Positions 1 through 7,606 are shown, counted from the stretch's first letter. The stretch is DNA of 7,635 nucleotides from Fidelibacterota bacterium (GCA_002717765.1 PBCB01000023.1:6151-13785), one strand, 5' to 3'. The notes: generated from the letters alone by a model not told the origin. A program made the numbers and translations.

Positions 1-915
1 CCAATTAATTTTTTCTGAATCTACTTGCTTTGCAACAGCATGGATCATTTCTTCTACTAAATTCATATTATCTTCATAATCTGCGTAAGCCCAATAGAAC
101 TCTAGCATTGTAAATTCAGGATTATGATTGCGATCCATTCCTTCATTGCGAAAATCTTTAGCAATCTCATAAACCCTATCTATTCCACCTATAACTAGTC
201 GTTTTAAGTAGAGTTCATCAGCTATTCTAAGAAAGAATTTCTGATCTAGGGCATTGTGGTGTGTCGTAAAAGGCTTTGCATTTGCTCCTCCATAAATCGG
301 CTGAAGAACAGGTGTTTCCACTTCAAGAAATCCAAGATCATCTAAAAATGATCTAACACCTCTAATAATTTTTGTCCTTTTTATAAAAGTTTCTCTAACG
401 TGTGGATTAACAATCAAATCTAGATGTCTGTTTCTATATCTCTGTTCCTTGCTCGCAAATGCATCATAAATTTCATCATCTTTTTCTTTCACAATTGGAA
501 GCGGTCGAATAGATTTACAAAGAATCGTCATGGATTCAATATTGACCGAAACTTCACCAACCTTTGTTTTAAAAACGTCTCCTTTTACACCTACAATATC
601 ACCAATATCCATTAGTTGAAAATTCTCATATTCAGATTCACCAATTTGATCTTTCTTGATAAAAATCTGAATTTTTCCAGCAGTATCCTGAATATGAAAA
701 AAAGAAGCTTTTCCCATTTTTCGTATTGATACTATTCTACCTGCAAGGATAACTGACTTATTTTCATATTTTTTAAAGTTTAGTAAAATTTCATTGCTTA
801 CGTGCGATGGTTTAAATGATGGTGGGAAGGGATTAATCCCTTTAGAAATAATTTTTTCTAATTTTTCTTTGCGAATTTTTATAATTTGATTAAGACTTTT
901 TTGTTCTTCTGACAT
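1..915 (-). CDS. lysS: Lysyl-tRNA synthetase, class II (3' end beyond the window)
   Basis: LysRS attaches lysine to tRNA-Lys in the cytoplasm using ATP. The visible part is 305 codons from an ATG at 915 to a codon ending exactly at base 1; about 200 residues are missing compared with the roughly 500 of the family. Visible in order: a charged N-terminal helix (1-25), a GINPFPP motif (26-32), the anticodon-binding OB fold (about 58-135, with AGRIVSIRKMGKASF and FHIQD), the class II motif 1 helix ending in FLEVETPVL (P202), the YGGANAKPF loop (208-216), the RIADELYLKRL stretch (230-240) and motif 2 with FRNEG (255-259) and HNPEFTMLE (264-272). Motif 3 lies outside. The start follows the prfB stop by 23 bases, with no Shine-Dalgarno sequence (AAAGAAAAATTTT before the ATG). 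The YGGANAKPF and HNPEFT motifs fit LysRS better than the related AspRS or AsnRS. The prfB-lysS order is also seen in other bacteria, including E. coli. Confidence 0.96.
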   Translation of the reverse strand, partial: MSEEQKSLNQIIKIRKEKLEKIISKGINPFPPSFKPSHVSNEILLNFKKYENKSVILAGRIVSIRKMGKASFFHIQDTAGKIQIFIKKDQIGESEYENFQLMDIGDIVGVKGDVFKTKVGEVSVNIESMTILCKSIRPLPIVKEKDDEIYDAFASKEQRYRNRHLDLIVNPHVRETFIKRTKIIRGVRSFLDDLGFLEVETPVLQPIYGGANAKPFTTHHNALDQKFFLRIADELYLKRLVIGGIDRVYEIAKDFRNEGMDRNHNPEFTMLEFYWAYADYEDNMNLVEEMIHAVAKQVDSEKINW

Positions 916-938
916 AAAATTTTTCTTTCAAGTTATAA

Positions 939-2040
939 TTAATTACTATCAATACTGTAAATTAAAAATGATCGTATAAAATCATCAATTTTACCATCCA
1001 TTACTGCGGAAATATTGCCAGTTTCTTGATTAGTTCTATGATCCTTAACAAGATTATATGGATGAAAAACGTATGATCGAATTTGACTTCCCCAAGCTAT
1101 ATCCATTTTTTTATTTTCCAGATTTTTTATAGCTTCCTTTTCTTTGTCAAGCTCAAGTTGATATAGCCTCGCTTTTAATACCTTTAAAGCTGATGCCTTA
1201 TTTTTATGCTGACTCCTTTGATTTTGACACTGAACTACCAAACCAGTTGGTAGATGGGTAATGCGAATTGCAGAATCCGTTTTATTAACATGTTGACCAC
1301 CAGCTCCACTTGCTCTATAAGTATCAACTCTAAGATCGTTTTGATCAATTTCAATTTCAATTTCATCATCAGATGAAGGGTATATAAAAACTGATGCAAA
1401 TGAGGTATGTCTGCGACTATTTGAATCAAAAGGCGATATCCTAACTAGCCTATGCACTCCAACTTCAGCCTTTAAAAAACCATAGGCATATTCTCCTTCA
1501 ATTTCGACAGTAATATCTTTTATGCCAGCTTCATCTCCTGGCTGGTAGTCTATTACGCTTTTTTTAAATCCTTTGGCCTCAAGCCATCTACTATACATTC
1601 TATATAACATTTCAGCCCAATCTTGGCTTTCTGTACCCCCGGCTCCGGGATGTATAGTCATAATAGCATTTTGAATATCTTGAGGTTCCCCTAATATAGT
1701 TTTTAACTCGATATCATGAACTGAATCAACAAAATTTTTCAATTCAGTTTTTATTTCTTCAATTGAAACATCTCCAGATTCATAAAATTCAATTAGCACA
1801 TTAACATCATTTAATGAACGATCAATTTTTTTCCAAAGGCTGATTTCTTTTTCTAGGATAGAAATTTTTTTTAAATGAAGAGACGCAGATTGATTATCAT
1901 TCCAAAAATTTTGGCCAGAGGTACGCTCACGCATTTTATTTAAATCATCTTCTTTTGATGTAAGGTCAAAGATGCCTCCGCAATTCAGAATACTTCTTTT
2001 CTGTTCTGGCAAAAAGTTCTTTTAAATCATTAAAATCCAT
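939..2040 (-). CDS. prfB: Peptide chain release factor 2, expressed by programmed +1 frameshift
   Basis: RF2 recognises UGA and UAA stop codons in the ribosome and triggers release of the finished protein. The gene starts at an ATG at 2040 and reads 24 sense codons (MDFNDLKELFARTEKKYSEL, then RRHL) to an in-frame TGA at 1968-1966. Skipping the T at 1968 joins it to the +1 frame (GAC at 1967), which runs to TAA at 941-939. The joined protein is 366 residues; E. coli RF2 is 365. In joined numbering, the HPGAGGTESQDW motif is at 130-141, the stop-codon-reading SPF tripeptide at 202-204 (RF1 would have PxT) and the catalytic GGQ at 247-249 in RASGAGGQHVNKT. An ATG at 2012 opens the longest uninterrupted frame (357 codons), but its first 15 residues are unrelated to RF2 and should not be used. 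The start lies 16 bases after the cdaA stop and has no Shine-Dalgarno sequence. Recoding lets RF2 control its own synthesis: when RF2 is scarce, termination at the TGA is slow and frameshifting rises. Confidence 0.96.
1965..1980 (-). promoter_or_regulatory. prfB +1 recoding site (internal Shine-Dalgarno plus CTTTGAC)
   Basis: On the minus strand the sequence reads CGG AGG CAT CTT TGA C. The slippery heptamer CTTTGAC is at 1971-1965 and the internal Shine-Dalgarno GGAGG at 1979-1975. They are separated by the 3-base spacer CAT, the same spacing as AGGGGG-TAT-CTTTGAC in E. coli prfB. The P-site tRNA-Leu slips from CUU to UUU, so the T of TGA is skipped and GAC is read as Asp25. Without the shift, a 24-residue peptide is made. 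The agreement of heptamer, spacer, Shine-Dalgarno and the protein homology on both sides makes this a confident call rather than a sequencing error. Confidence 0.96.
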
Positions 2041-2056
2041 ATTTGAAATTAATACT

Positions 2057-2833
2057 CTAATCTCCCGTTGAAATAAACATTTTGTCATTAAGATATTTTG
2101 TTAGCCCAGCCTCATCTAGATCAGTATCAATAAATTTTGAATTTTCAGCAACTGCTATTTGAGACCTTTCTTCTGAGACCAAAACTACAATAGCATCAGT
2201 TTCTTCAGAAATTCCCAATGCTGCTCTATGTCTAGTGCCCATCCCAGGATCAATCATTTTATTTTCAGTAAGAGGTAAAATGCATGCAGCGGCATCAATT
2301 AAATCATTCTGAATTATAACTGCGCCATCATGCAAAGGCGAAGAAGGGCTAAAAATTGAAAGTAACAATGAAGAAGTAACTTCTGCCCTTAGCTGAGTTC
2401 CTTGATCTTTGTAAGACCTTAATCCTGTCTCTCTTTGGATAACAATTAACCCGCCCCAACCTTTATCTTTCAATTGCGTAGTAGCTTCCACGATAGAAGT
2501 TATTGTTCTAGGGGTTCCAACTCTAAAAATTTGCTGAAAAAAACGTGTTTGACCAACATATATAAGAAGCCTTCTAAGTTCAGGTTGAAATAGAATTACA
2601 AATGCAACAACTAAAACAGTTTGAAATTGATTTACTAGCCAAGATGATGCGCTAAATCCAAATGCATTAAAAACAAATGAACCGATCATTAAGATAATTA
2701 AGCCTATCAGCATTTGACCGGCTCTAGTTCCTCTGAAATAGTCATATATTTTATGAAAAAGCCAACTCACAAGGATTAGATCAATGACATCAATAAGAGT
2801 AATGGTTAAAAAACCTATTTCAAAAAGAACCAT
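2057..2833 (-). CDS. cdaA: Membrane diadenylate cyclase (c-di-AMP synthase), CdaA/DacA family
   Basis: CdaA condenses two ATP into cyclic di-AMP, a second messenger that in studied bacteria controls potassium and osmolyte transport and envelope homeostasis. The 258-residue protein has the family layout: three hydrophobic N-terminal segments (about 8-27, 41-58 and 68-82), a linker with FQPELRRLL (82-90), then the DAC catalytic domain (about 105-235). The two hallmark motifs are intact: DGA at 169-171 in SPLHDGAVI, and RHR at 201-203 in GTRHRAALG, which bind ATP and metal. Length and order match CdaA of Bacillus (about 270 residues). The ATG directly follows the TAA of folP with no base between, which suggests translational coupling. 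No cdaR (YbbR domain) or glmM follows, unlike in Firmicutes and many Deltaproteobacteria; prfB comes next. Catalytic competence is inferred from the motifs. DisA is excluded by the membrane segments and the missing DNA-binding domain. Confidence 0.95.
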   Translation of the reverse strand: MVLFEIGFLTITLIDVIDLILVSWLFHKIYDYFRGTRAGQMLIGLIILMIGSFVFNAFGFSASSWLVNQFQTVLVVAFVILFQPELRRLLIYVGQTRFFQQIFRVGTPRTITSIVEATTQLKDKGWGGLIVIQRETGLRSYKDQGTQLRAEVTSSLLLSIFSPSSPLHDGAVIIQNDLIDAAACILPLTENKMIDPGMGTRHRAALGISEETDAIVVLVSEERSQIAVAENSKFIDTDLDEAGLTKYLNDKMFISTGD

Positions 2834-3670
2834 TTATGAACTTTCAATAATTTTTTCAATAATTAATAAATTTTGCTTAGTCTCTTTGACATCATGAACT
2901 CGTACAATCTTTGCCCCATTCATATAACAAGCGCTTGCAGCTGCCAAGCTTCCCTCAAGCCTATCATTTACAGGTGAGTTAAGCGTTTCTCCAATAAACG
3001 ACTTCCTTGATGGTCCAACTAAAACAGGATATCCCATATCGCAAATTTGCTTCAATTTAGCTATGATTTCAAAATTATCATCTAATACCTTTCCAAAGCC
3101 TATTCCAGGATCTAGAATTATATTTTTTTTATCTATGCCATGATTGGTAGCAATTTCAATCTGATTAGTAAAAAAATCTTTAATATCATTAATCAAATCA
3201 ACGTATTTAGGATTTTCTTGCATCGTTTTAGGGTTGCCTTTCATATGCATAATGACTACAGTCGCATTAAAATTAGAAATAATATCCACCATTTCAGAAT
3301 CATAAGTTAATCCAGATATATCATTAATAATGTCCACGCCATTATCAAGGGCAAACTTAGCTGTTGTTGGCTTATAAGTATCAATAGATATTAAACAATT
3401 AGTGTTTTTGCCTAGCTCTTCAATCAAAGGCGATATGCGATTGATTTCTTCAATGTCAGATATGGGATTTGCCCCTGGACGTGAGGATTCACCACCAATA
3501 TCAACAATATCAGCACCATTATCTATTAGCTTATACGCAAAATCAATAGCTTGATTGGTTGAATGTAAGTTTCCCCCATCACTGAATGAATCAGGGGTCA
3601 TGTTAATTATTCCCATTATCAGGCATTTTTCTGGCTTATCCAGCCAGTTATTGAATTTTTCTTTATTCAT
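2834..3670 (-). CDS. folP: Dihydropteroate synthase
   Basis: FolP joins p-aminobenzoate to 6-hydroxymethyl-dihydropterin diphosphate to give 7,8-dihydropteroate in folate synthesis, and is the target of sulfonamides. The 278-residue protein is a complete TIM-barrel enzyme of normal length. Pterin and pABA site motifs are all visible: GIINMTPDSFSDGG (20-33), DIGGESSRPGA (57-67), SIDTYK (95-100), NDISG (116-120), HMKGNPKTMQ (142-151), DPGIGFGK (187-194), GPSRKSFIG (219-227) and RVHD (257-260). The start at 3670 places MGI at residue 19, almost as in E. coli FolP (18), so it is preferred over later ATGs. The start lies only about 11 bases after the U-run of a terminator hairpin, and has no Shine-Dalgarno sequence. 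The stop abuts cdaA. I see no fusion to folK or folB, and no insertion in the SRPG or SRKSF loops of the kind linked to sulfonamide resistance; I did not compare residue by residue. Confidence 0.97.
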   Translation of the reverse strand: MNKEKFNNWLDKPEKCLIMGIINMTPDSFSDGGNLHSTNQAIDFAYKLIDNGADIVDIGGESSRPGANPISDIEEINRISPLIEELGKNTNCLISIDTYKPTTAKFALDNGVDIINDISGLTYDSEMVDIISNFNATVVIMHMKGNPKTMQENPKYVDLINDIKDFFTNQIEIATNHGIDKKNIILDPGIGFGKVLDDNFEIIAKLKQICDMGYPVLVGPSRKSFIGETLNSPVNDRLEGSLAAASACYMNGAKIVRVHDVKETKQNLLIIEKIIESS

Positions 3671-3680
3671 CGTATATATA

Positions 3681-3708
3681 TAAAAAACGCCTCATTACAA
3701 GGCGTCTA
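3681..3708 (-). terminator. Intrinsic terminator after ftsH, immediately upstream of folP
   Basis: The minus strand reads AGACGCCT-TGTAATG-AGGCGTTT followed by more T. The 8-pair stem uses 3707-3700 with 3692-3685; one of its pairs is a G-U wobble next to the outer end. The loop is 7 bases (3699-3693) and the T-run occupies 3687-3682. The other strand has no T-run after the hairpin, so it works only in the direction of the genes. It lies 24 bases after the ftsH stop, where a terminator of the tilS-hpt-ftsH unit is expected, but it also sits about 11 bases before the folP ATG. I find no convincing promoter between the two; a TATATATA stretch at 3681-3672 is too close to the ATG to act as a -10 box for a full folP message. 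Confidence 0.8.
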
Positions 3709-3731
3709 ATAGATTAATTTTAAAGTTAAGA

Positions 3732-5732
3732 TTAACTTTTTCTTGTAGTCTTCTTATTAGAAACCTTACGAGTTGAGCCATTTTTAGATGGTCTCATTTT
3801 TTTTCCATTAACAATAGATTGTACATCATCGCCATTAATCGTTTCATACTTTAATAACGCTTCAGCTAAATCATGTAATTTTGATATATCTTTCTTTAAT
3901 ATTTTCTTTGCAGTTAACTGGGCTTTGCGAACAATTTTTACTACTTCTTTATCTATAATTCTAGCCATTTCTTCAGAATAATCTCGCTGGCTTTGAATTT
4001 CCCTGCCAAGGAAAATCTCCTCATTCTTTTTACCGTATGTCATAGGACCAACAACATCGCTCATTCCCCATTCGCAGACCATTTTTCTTGCAATACTTGT
4101 AGCCTGCTCAATATCATTTCCAGCTCCAGTAGTCATTTCTTTAAAAATTAACTCTTCAGCAGCTCTTCCACCCATTAAAATTGCTAATCTACCATTAATA
4201 TATTCTCTAGAGTATCCATGCTTTTCATCCATTGGAAGTTGCATGGTAACACCTAATGCTTGACCTCTAGGAATGATTGTAACTTTATGAACAGGGTCTG
4301 CGCCTTTTGTTCTCGCCGCGACAAGAGTATGACCGCCTTCATGATAAGCCGTAATCTTTTTTTCTTCATCAGATAAGACAACACTGGTCCTTTGAACACC
4401 CATCATTACTTTATCTTTCGCTTCTTCAAAGTCAGACATTTCAACTGATTTCTTCTTTTTTCTAGCTGCTAATAATGCAGCTTCATTTACAATATTTTCA
4501 AGATCAGCTCCAACCATCCCTGGTGTTCCTTGCGCTATTGCTTTAAGATCTACCTTCTTTCGATTAATAACAATCTTCTTTGAGTGCACCTCGAGAATAC
4601 CCAGTCTTCCCTTTAAGTCTGGAACATCAACCACAATTTGTCTATCAAATCGACCTGGTCGTAATAGGGCGGCGTCAAGGACATCAGGGCGATTAGTTGC
4701 AGCCATTAAAATTATATCTTCATTGGACTCAAAACCATCCATCTCAACTAGTAAGGCATTTAGAGTCTGTTCTCTTTCATCATGGCCACCACCTAAGCCT
4801 GCGCCTCTCTGCCTACCTACAGCATCTAATTCATCAATAAAAATGATACATGGTTGATTGCGCTTTCCTTGTTCAAAAAGATCTCTAACTCTTGATGCAC
4901 CAACACCAACAAACATTTCTACAAAATCTGCACCACTAAGACTAAAAAAAGCTACATTTGCTTCTCCAGCTACTGCTCGCGCTAGCAAAGTTTTCCCAGT
5001 TCCTGGAGGACCTACAAGAAGAACACCTCTTGGAATTTTAGCTCCTAGCTTCTGAAATTGCTTAGGTTTTTTTAAGAACTCCACAACTTCGCTAAGCTCT
5101 TCCTTGCCTTCAACACATCCTGCCACATCATCGAAAGTCACTTTGGGCATATCAGAAGTCCAAATCTTGGCTTTACTTTTTCCAAAATTGAATATGGACT
5201 TCATTCCGCCTCCACCACCCTGCATCCGCCTCATAAGAAAAATCCAAAAACCTAGAATTACTACCCAAGGTAATAGATTAAGGAAATAACCTGTCCAATC
5301 TACTGTTTGCTGTTTAAAGCTATAATCAACACCATTTTTATCCCATTCATTCATTACATCTCTATCTATAAATGGTAGCTTCAATCTAAATCTTTTTAAT
5401 TCAAGTGAGGAGCCTCGCCTATTAATAATTGTTTGTGTCTGCGCAAGTTCACCATGAAAGACCTCATCAATTATTTGAGCTTTTATTATTAATCCTTTAT
5501 TTAAAAAAGATCGATATTGTGAATATTGAACCTCTACTTCTTCACCATTAGGATTTGTGAAAAAGTTTGATAGAAAAACAGCAGATATTAAAATAAACAC
5601 CCAAACAAAACTAGTTTTACTAGCTTTTTTCCATTGGAAATTATCTGGATTATTGTTGTCTAAATCAGATTTAGGTTTATTATTCTGATTGCTGGTTTTC
5701 TTTTTATCTGTATTGTTTGAATTAGAATTCAT
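3732..5732 (-). CDS. ftsH: ATP-dependent zinc metalloprotease FtsH
   Basis: FtsH is a hexameric membrane-anchored AAA+ protease that unfolds and degrades misassembled membrane proteins and short-lived regulators. The 666 residues show: a hydrophilic Asn/Lys-rich N-terminus (1-40), membrane segment 1 (about 43-58), a periplasmic domain (60-147), membrane segment 2 (about 149-167), a Gly-rich turn (172-176), Walker A GPPGTGKT (241-248), the pore FVG loop (274-276), Walker B IIFIDE (296-301), the second region of homology with arginine fingers R361 and R364, the zinc motif HEGGH (464-468) with third ligand D540 in GAGND, and a basic Lys/Ser/Thr tail (645-666). All catalytic residues are present. 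E. coli FtsH is 644 residues; the extra length is mainly the N-terminal extension. The start is 3 bases after the hpt stop. A GGGGGAG 11 bases upstream may act as a ribosome site. A terminator follows the gene. Confidence 0.98.
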   Translation of the reverse strand: MNSNSNNTDKKKTSNQNNKPKSDLDNNNPDNFQWKKASKTSFVWVFILISAVFLSNFFTNPNGEEVEVQYSQYRSFLNKGLIIKAQIIDEVFHGELAQTQTIINRRGSSLELKRFRLKLPFIDRDVMNEWDKNGVDYSFKQQTVDWTGYFLNLLPWVVILGFWIFLMRRMQGGGGGMKSIFNFGKSKAKIWTSDMPKVTFDDVAGCVEGKEELSEVVEFLKKPKQFQKLGAKIPRGVLLVGPPGTGKTLLARAVAGEANVAFFSLSGADFVEMFVGVGASRVRDLFEQGKRNQPCIIFIDELDAVGRQRGAGLGGGHDEREQTLNALLVEMDGFESNEDIILMAATNRPDVLDAALLRPGRFDRQIVVDVPDLKGRLGILEVHSKKIVINRKKVDLKAIAQGTPGMVGADLENIVNEAALLAARKKKKSVEMSDFEEAKDKVMMGVQRTSVVLSDEEKKITAYHEGGHTLVAARTKGADPVHKVTIIPRGQALGVTMQLPMDEKHGYSREYINGRLAILMGGRAAEELIFKEMTTGAGNDIEQATSIARKMVCEWGMSDVVGPMTYGKKNEEIFLGREIQSQRDYSEEMARIIDKEVVKIVRKAQLTAKKILKKDISKLHDLAEALLKYETINGDDVQSIVNGKKMRPSKNGSTRKVSNKKTTRKS

Positions 5733-5735
5733 TAC

Positions 5736-6269
5736 TTAATTAACTCCCCCAAGTCTATATACTGCATTTAAATTCCTTAATTTTTGATTATAATCCAAGC
5801 CATATCCTACAACAAATTCTGGAGAAATCTCAAATCCTACCCAATCTATCTCAAAATTTAATTTTGCAACTTCAGGTTTTAAAAGCAAGGTTGCTATCTT
5901 TAATGATTTTGGATTTTTGTTCTCTATTAATTGTTTAAGAAAATTAATAGTAATTCCAGAATCAATTATATCTTCAATAATGATAACATTTTTACCACTT
6001 ATATCAGATGATAAATCTTTTTCAAATTTTATTTTACCCGTTGATTGATCTCCAGTATAGCTTGCAACTTTGATAAAATCTACTTCACAGTCAATTTCCA
6101 TCGCCCTAATCAAATCTGAAGCAAATATAAAACTACCATTCAGTACTATAATAAAAAGTACTGGTTCAGTTTTGTAATTTTCTGAGATTTCAGATGCTAT
6201 TTGTAATACCCTTGAAGCTAATTCTTCCTTAGATATTAGTTCTTTTAAATTTGTTGAATCAGTCATCAT
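5736..6269 (-). CDS. hpt: Hypoxanthine (guanine) phosphoribosyltransferase
   Basis: This cytoplasmic salvage enzyme transfers the phosphoribosyl group of PRPP to hypoxanthine and usually guanine, giving IMP and GMP. The 177-residue protein has the family length and motifs: the diphosphate-binding LNGSF loop (43-47), the Ser-Tyr pair of the flexible loop (S70, Y71), the PRPP motif VIIIEDIIDSGIT (95-107) with the acidic pair E99/D100, the purine-contacting lysine in LLLKPEV (K131), and WVGFEISPEFVVGYGLDY (143-160) that closes the base pocket. The first ATG at 6269 overlaps the tilS stop as ATGA; a second ATG follows at once at 6266, so the start is uncertain by one codon. No Shine-Dalgarno sequence is visible, so translation probably depends on coupling to tilS. 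Substrate choice between hypoxanthine and guanine cannot be read from sequence alone. The tilS-hpt-ftsH order is also found in Firmicutes. Confidence 0.95.
   Translation of the reverse strand: MMTDSTNLKELISKEELASRVLQIASEISENYKTEPVLFIIVLNGSFIFASDLIRAMEIDCEVDFIKVASYTGDQSTGKIKFEKDLSSDISGKNVIIIEDIIDSGITINFLKQLIENKNPKSLKIATLLLKPEVAKLNFEIDWVGFEISPEFVVGYGLDYNQKLRNLNAVYRLGGVN
5744..5750 (-). promoter_or_regulatory. Possible ribosome binding site for ftsH
   Basis: GGGGGAG lies 11 bases before the ftsH ATG, inside the last codons of hpt (Gly-Gly-Val). It is the only Shine-Dalgarno-like sequence before any start in the window. The spacing is slightly long, and it may merely reflect the two glycine codons, so the call is weak. 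Confidence 0.3.
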
Positions 6270-7606
6270 AGTGCATATTTACTATATGAAAGTTCCATCA
6301 TATTAGATGTGTTATTTGTTACTTTAACCTTATCGCTTATTCTTTGTCCGCAAAGCCAAATAATATCATCATCGGCAGTAAAAACAAGTTGGTTCTCTTT
6401 TTTAAAGCAATCAATTTTATTATCAATTAAATAATCTGATACTTTTTTCTTTCCATTCATTCCTAGGGGTTGAAACCAATCTCCATTCAACCATGATCTA
6501 ATTCTTAAATTTTTATTTTTTATTTTATCGTAATCAATCACTTCTATATTGAGGTTATTATTAAAATTATGCTTTTCTGTTTTCTTTAAAGAAAAAATAA
6601 AATCATTAATATTGTATTTTCCATGATTTTTAATGTTGATATTTACTTGTCTTGATTTATTCTGCCTCAAAATCCATTTTTTTCTATCTCTTAAAATAGT
6701 CCAGTTATCACTTAATCTCAATATTGAACCAGTATCCGAATTATGAAAGAAGTTTATAATAGATTGATATTTATGACTTCTCCATGGTTTATTTGCTTCA
6801 CCTATCAATTCTTTAATCAAGGTGAGTTTATGAAAATCACTAAAAAGTTTAAGTTTTTCATCCTCAAGTATGAAATGACCAAGTGAATTTTTTTCAATAC
6901 TTTTTGCTAATATCTTAATCGCGCAATTAAGGCGCACAACAGATGTCTTAGCTTTATTTGATATAAGGGAAAATTTACCAATCACATCCCTATCAATTTT
7001 TTCAAGCTTATTAACTATAATTTTTCTAACATAATTCCTTTTTATTGTTAGATCGTTATTTGAAATATCGTTGACATATTTAATATTATTTAAATTAGCA
7101 TAATTTTCAATATCGGTTTTTTTATATTTAATTAAAGGCCTAATAATATTGCCGTTTTTTTCTGGTATTCCTTTCAATCCATTAATAGAGCATCCTCTAT
7201 CTAAATTCATCAACATAGTTTCACAATTATCATTCGCATGATGTGCCGTAAGTATGTAATCATAATTAATATCATTTAATGTTTGATGAAAATGATGATA
7301 TCTGATTCTTCTTGCCCACATTTCAATGCTTTCATTGTTTTTGTTTGTTCTTTTTTCAGATCTAATAATCAACGGTATTTTGTTCGCTGCACAAACTCCC
7401 TGAACAAACTGTTCGTAGTTTTTTGACTTATTTGTTAGGCCATGATTTATATGAATAGCATATAGTTGGTTTTTTGGAACAATTTTTAAACATAGATCAA
7501 ACATCACAAGAGAATCCATACCACCAGAAAGTCCCATTAATAGCTTCTTTTTATTATCTATCAAACAGAATAGGTTTTTTGAGAAAGGCTCTATTGCAAT
7601 GTTCAT
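6266..7606 (-). CDS. tilS: tRNA(Ile)-lysidine synthetase
   Basis: TilS uses ATP and lysine to convert C34 of the CAU-anticodon tRNA-Ile into lysidine, changing it from Met/AUG to Ile/AUA identity; this is essential in most bacteria. The 446-residue protein (E. coli 432) has the N-terminal PP-loop domain with SGGMDS (27-32), the HINHGL motif (52-57), WARRIRYHHF (97-106) and AHHANDNCET (121-130), followed by RPLIKYKKTDIENYA (156-170) and the NDISNNDLTIKRNYVR segment (179-194). A less conserved middle domain (about 215-320) and a TilS C-terminal domain (about 365-435, with GDWFQPLGM at 375-383 and GKKKVSDYL at 385-393) complete it. The wording AHHANDN and GIPEKNGNIIRPL resembles Bacteroidota-type TilS. 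The protein is notably rich in Asn and Lys. The ATG at 7606 has 29 visible bases upstream, with no clear promoter or Shine-Dalgarno sequence. It ends in TGA overlapping hpt by 4 bases. Confidence 0.96.
   Translation of the reverse strand: MNIAIEPFSKNLFCLIDNKKKLLMGLSGGMDSLVMFDLCLKIVPKNQLYAIHINHGLTNKSKNYEQFVQGVCAANKIPLIIRSEKRTNKNNESIEMWARRIRYHHFHQTLNDINYDYILTAHHANDNCETMLMNLDRGCSINGLKGIPEKNGNIIRPLIKYKKTDIENYANLNNIKYVNDISNNDLTIKRNYVRKIIVNKLEKIDRDVIGKFSLISNKAKTSVVRLNCAIKILAKSIEKNSLGHFILEDEKLKLFSDFHKLTLIKELIGEANKPWRSHKYQSIINFFHNSDTGSILRLSDNWTILRDRKKWILRQNKSRQVNINIKNHGKYNINDFIFSLKKTEKHNFNNNLNIEVIDYDKIKNKNLRIRSWLNGDWFQPLGMNGKKKVSDYLIDNKIDCFKKENQLVFTADDDIIWLCGQRISDKVKVTNNTSNMMELSYSKYAL

Noticed and set aside
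424..615. 63-codon plus-strand open frame within lysS
   Set aside because: It lies antisense to the conserved OB-fold region of lysS, its protein is low-complexity (Phe/Ile/Asn rich) and there is no supporting start context.
1345..1362. Three copies of TCAATT within prfB
   Set aside because: They encode the EIEIEI acidic strand found at this place in RF2 proteins generally (DDDIDIEI in E. coli), so no separate repeat element is needed.
1235..1429. 64-codon minus-strand open frame within prfB
   Set aside because: It is an out-of-frame reading of the GGQ/SPF region of RF2; the conserved protein is in the other frame.
1966..1968. In-frame TGA in prfB as a pseudogene or sequencing error
   Set aside because: Heptamer, internal Shine-Dalgarno, spacer and position (codon 25, against 26 in E. 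coli) all match the known programmed frameshift.
3671..3681. TATATATA stretch as a folP promoter -10 box
   Set aside because: A start of transcription 6-9 bases downstream would fall at or inside the folP ATG, and no -35 or Bacteroidota-type TTTG element is at the right distance; it is better read as the tail of the terminator spacer.
4858..5289. Two plus-strand open frames (4858-5055 and 5104-5289) opposite ftsH
   Set aside because: They are antisense to the highly conserved AAA+ domain, where the codon pattern leaves long open frames by chance; the Pro/Thr/Arg-rich products resemble no family.
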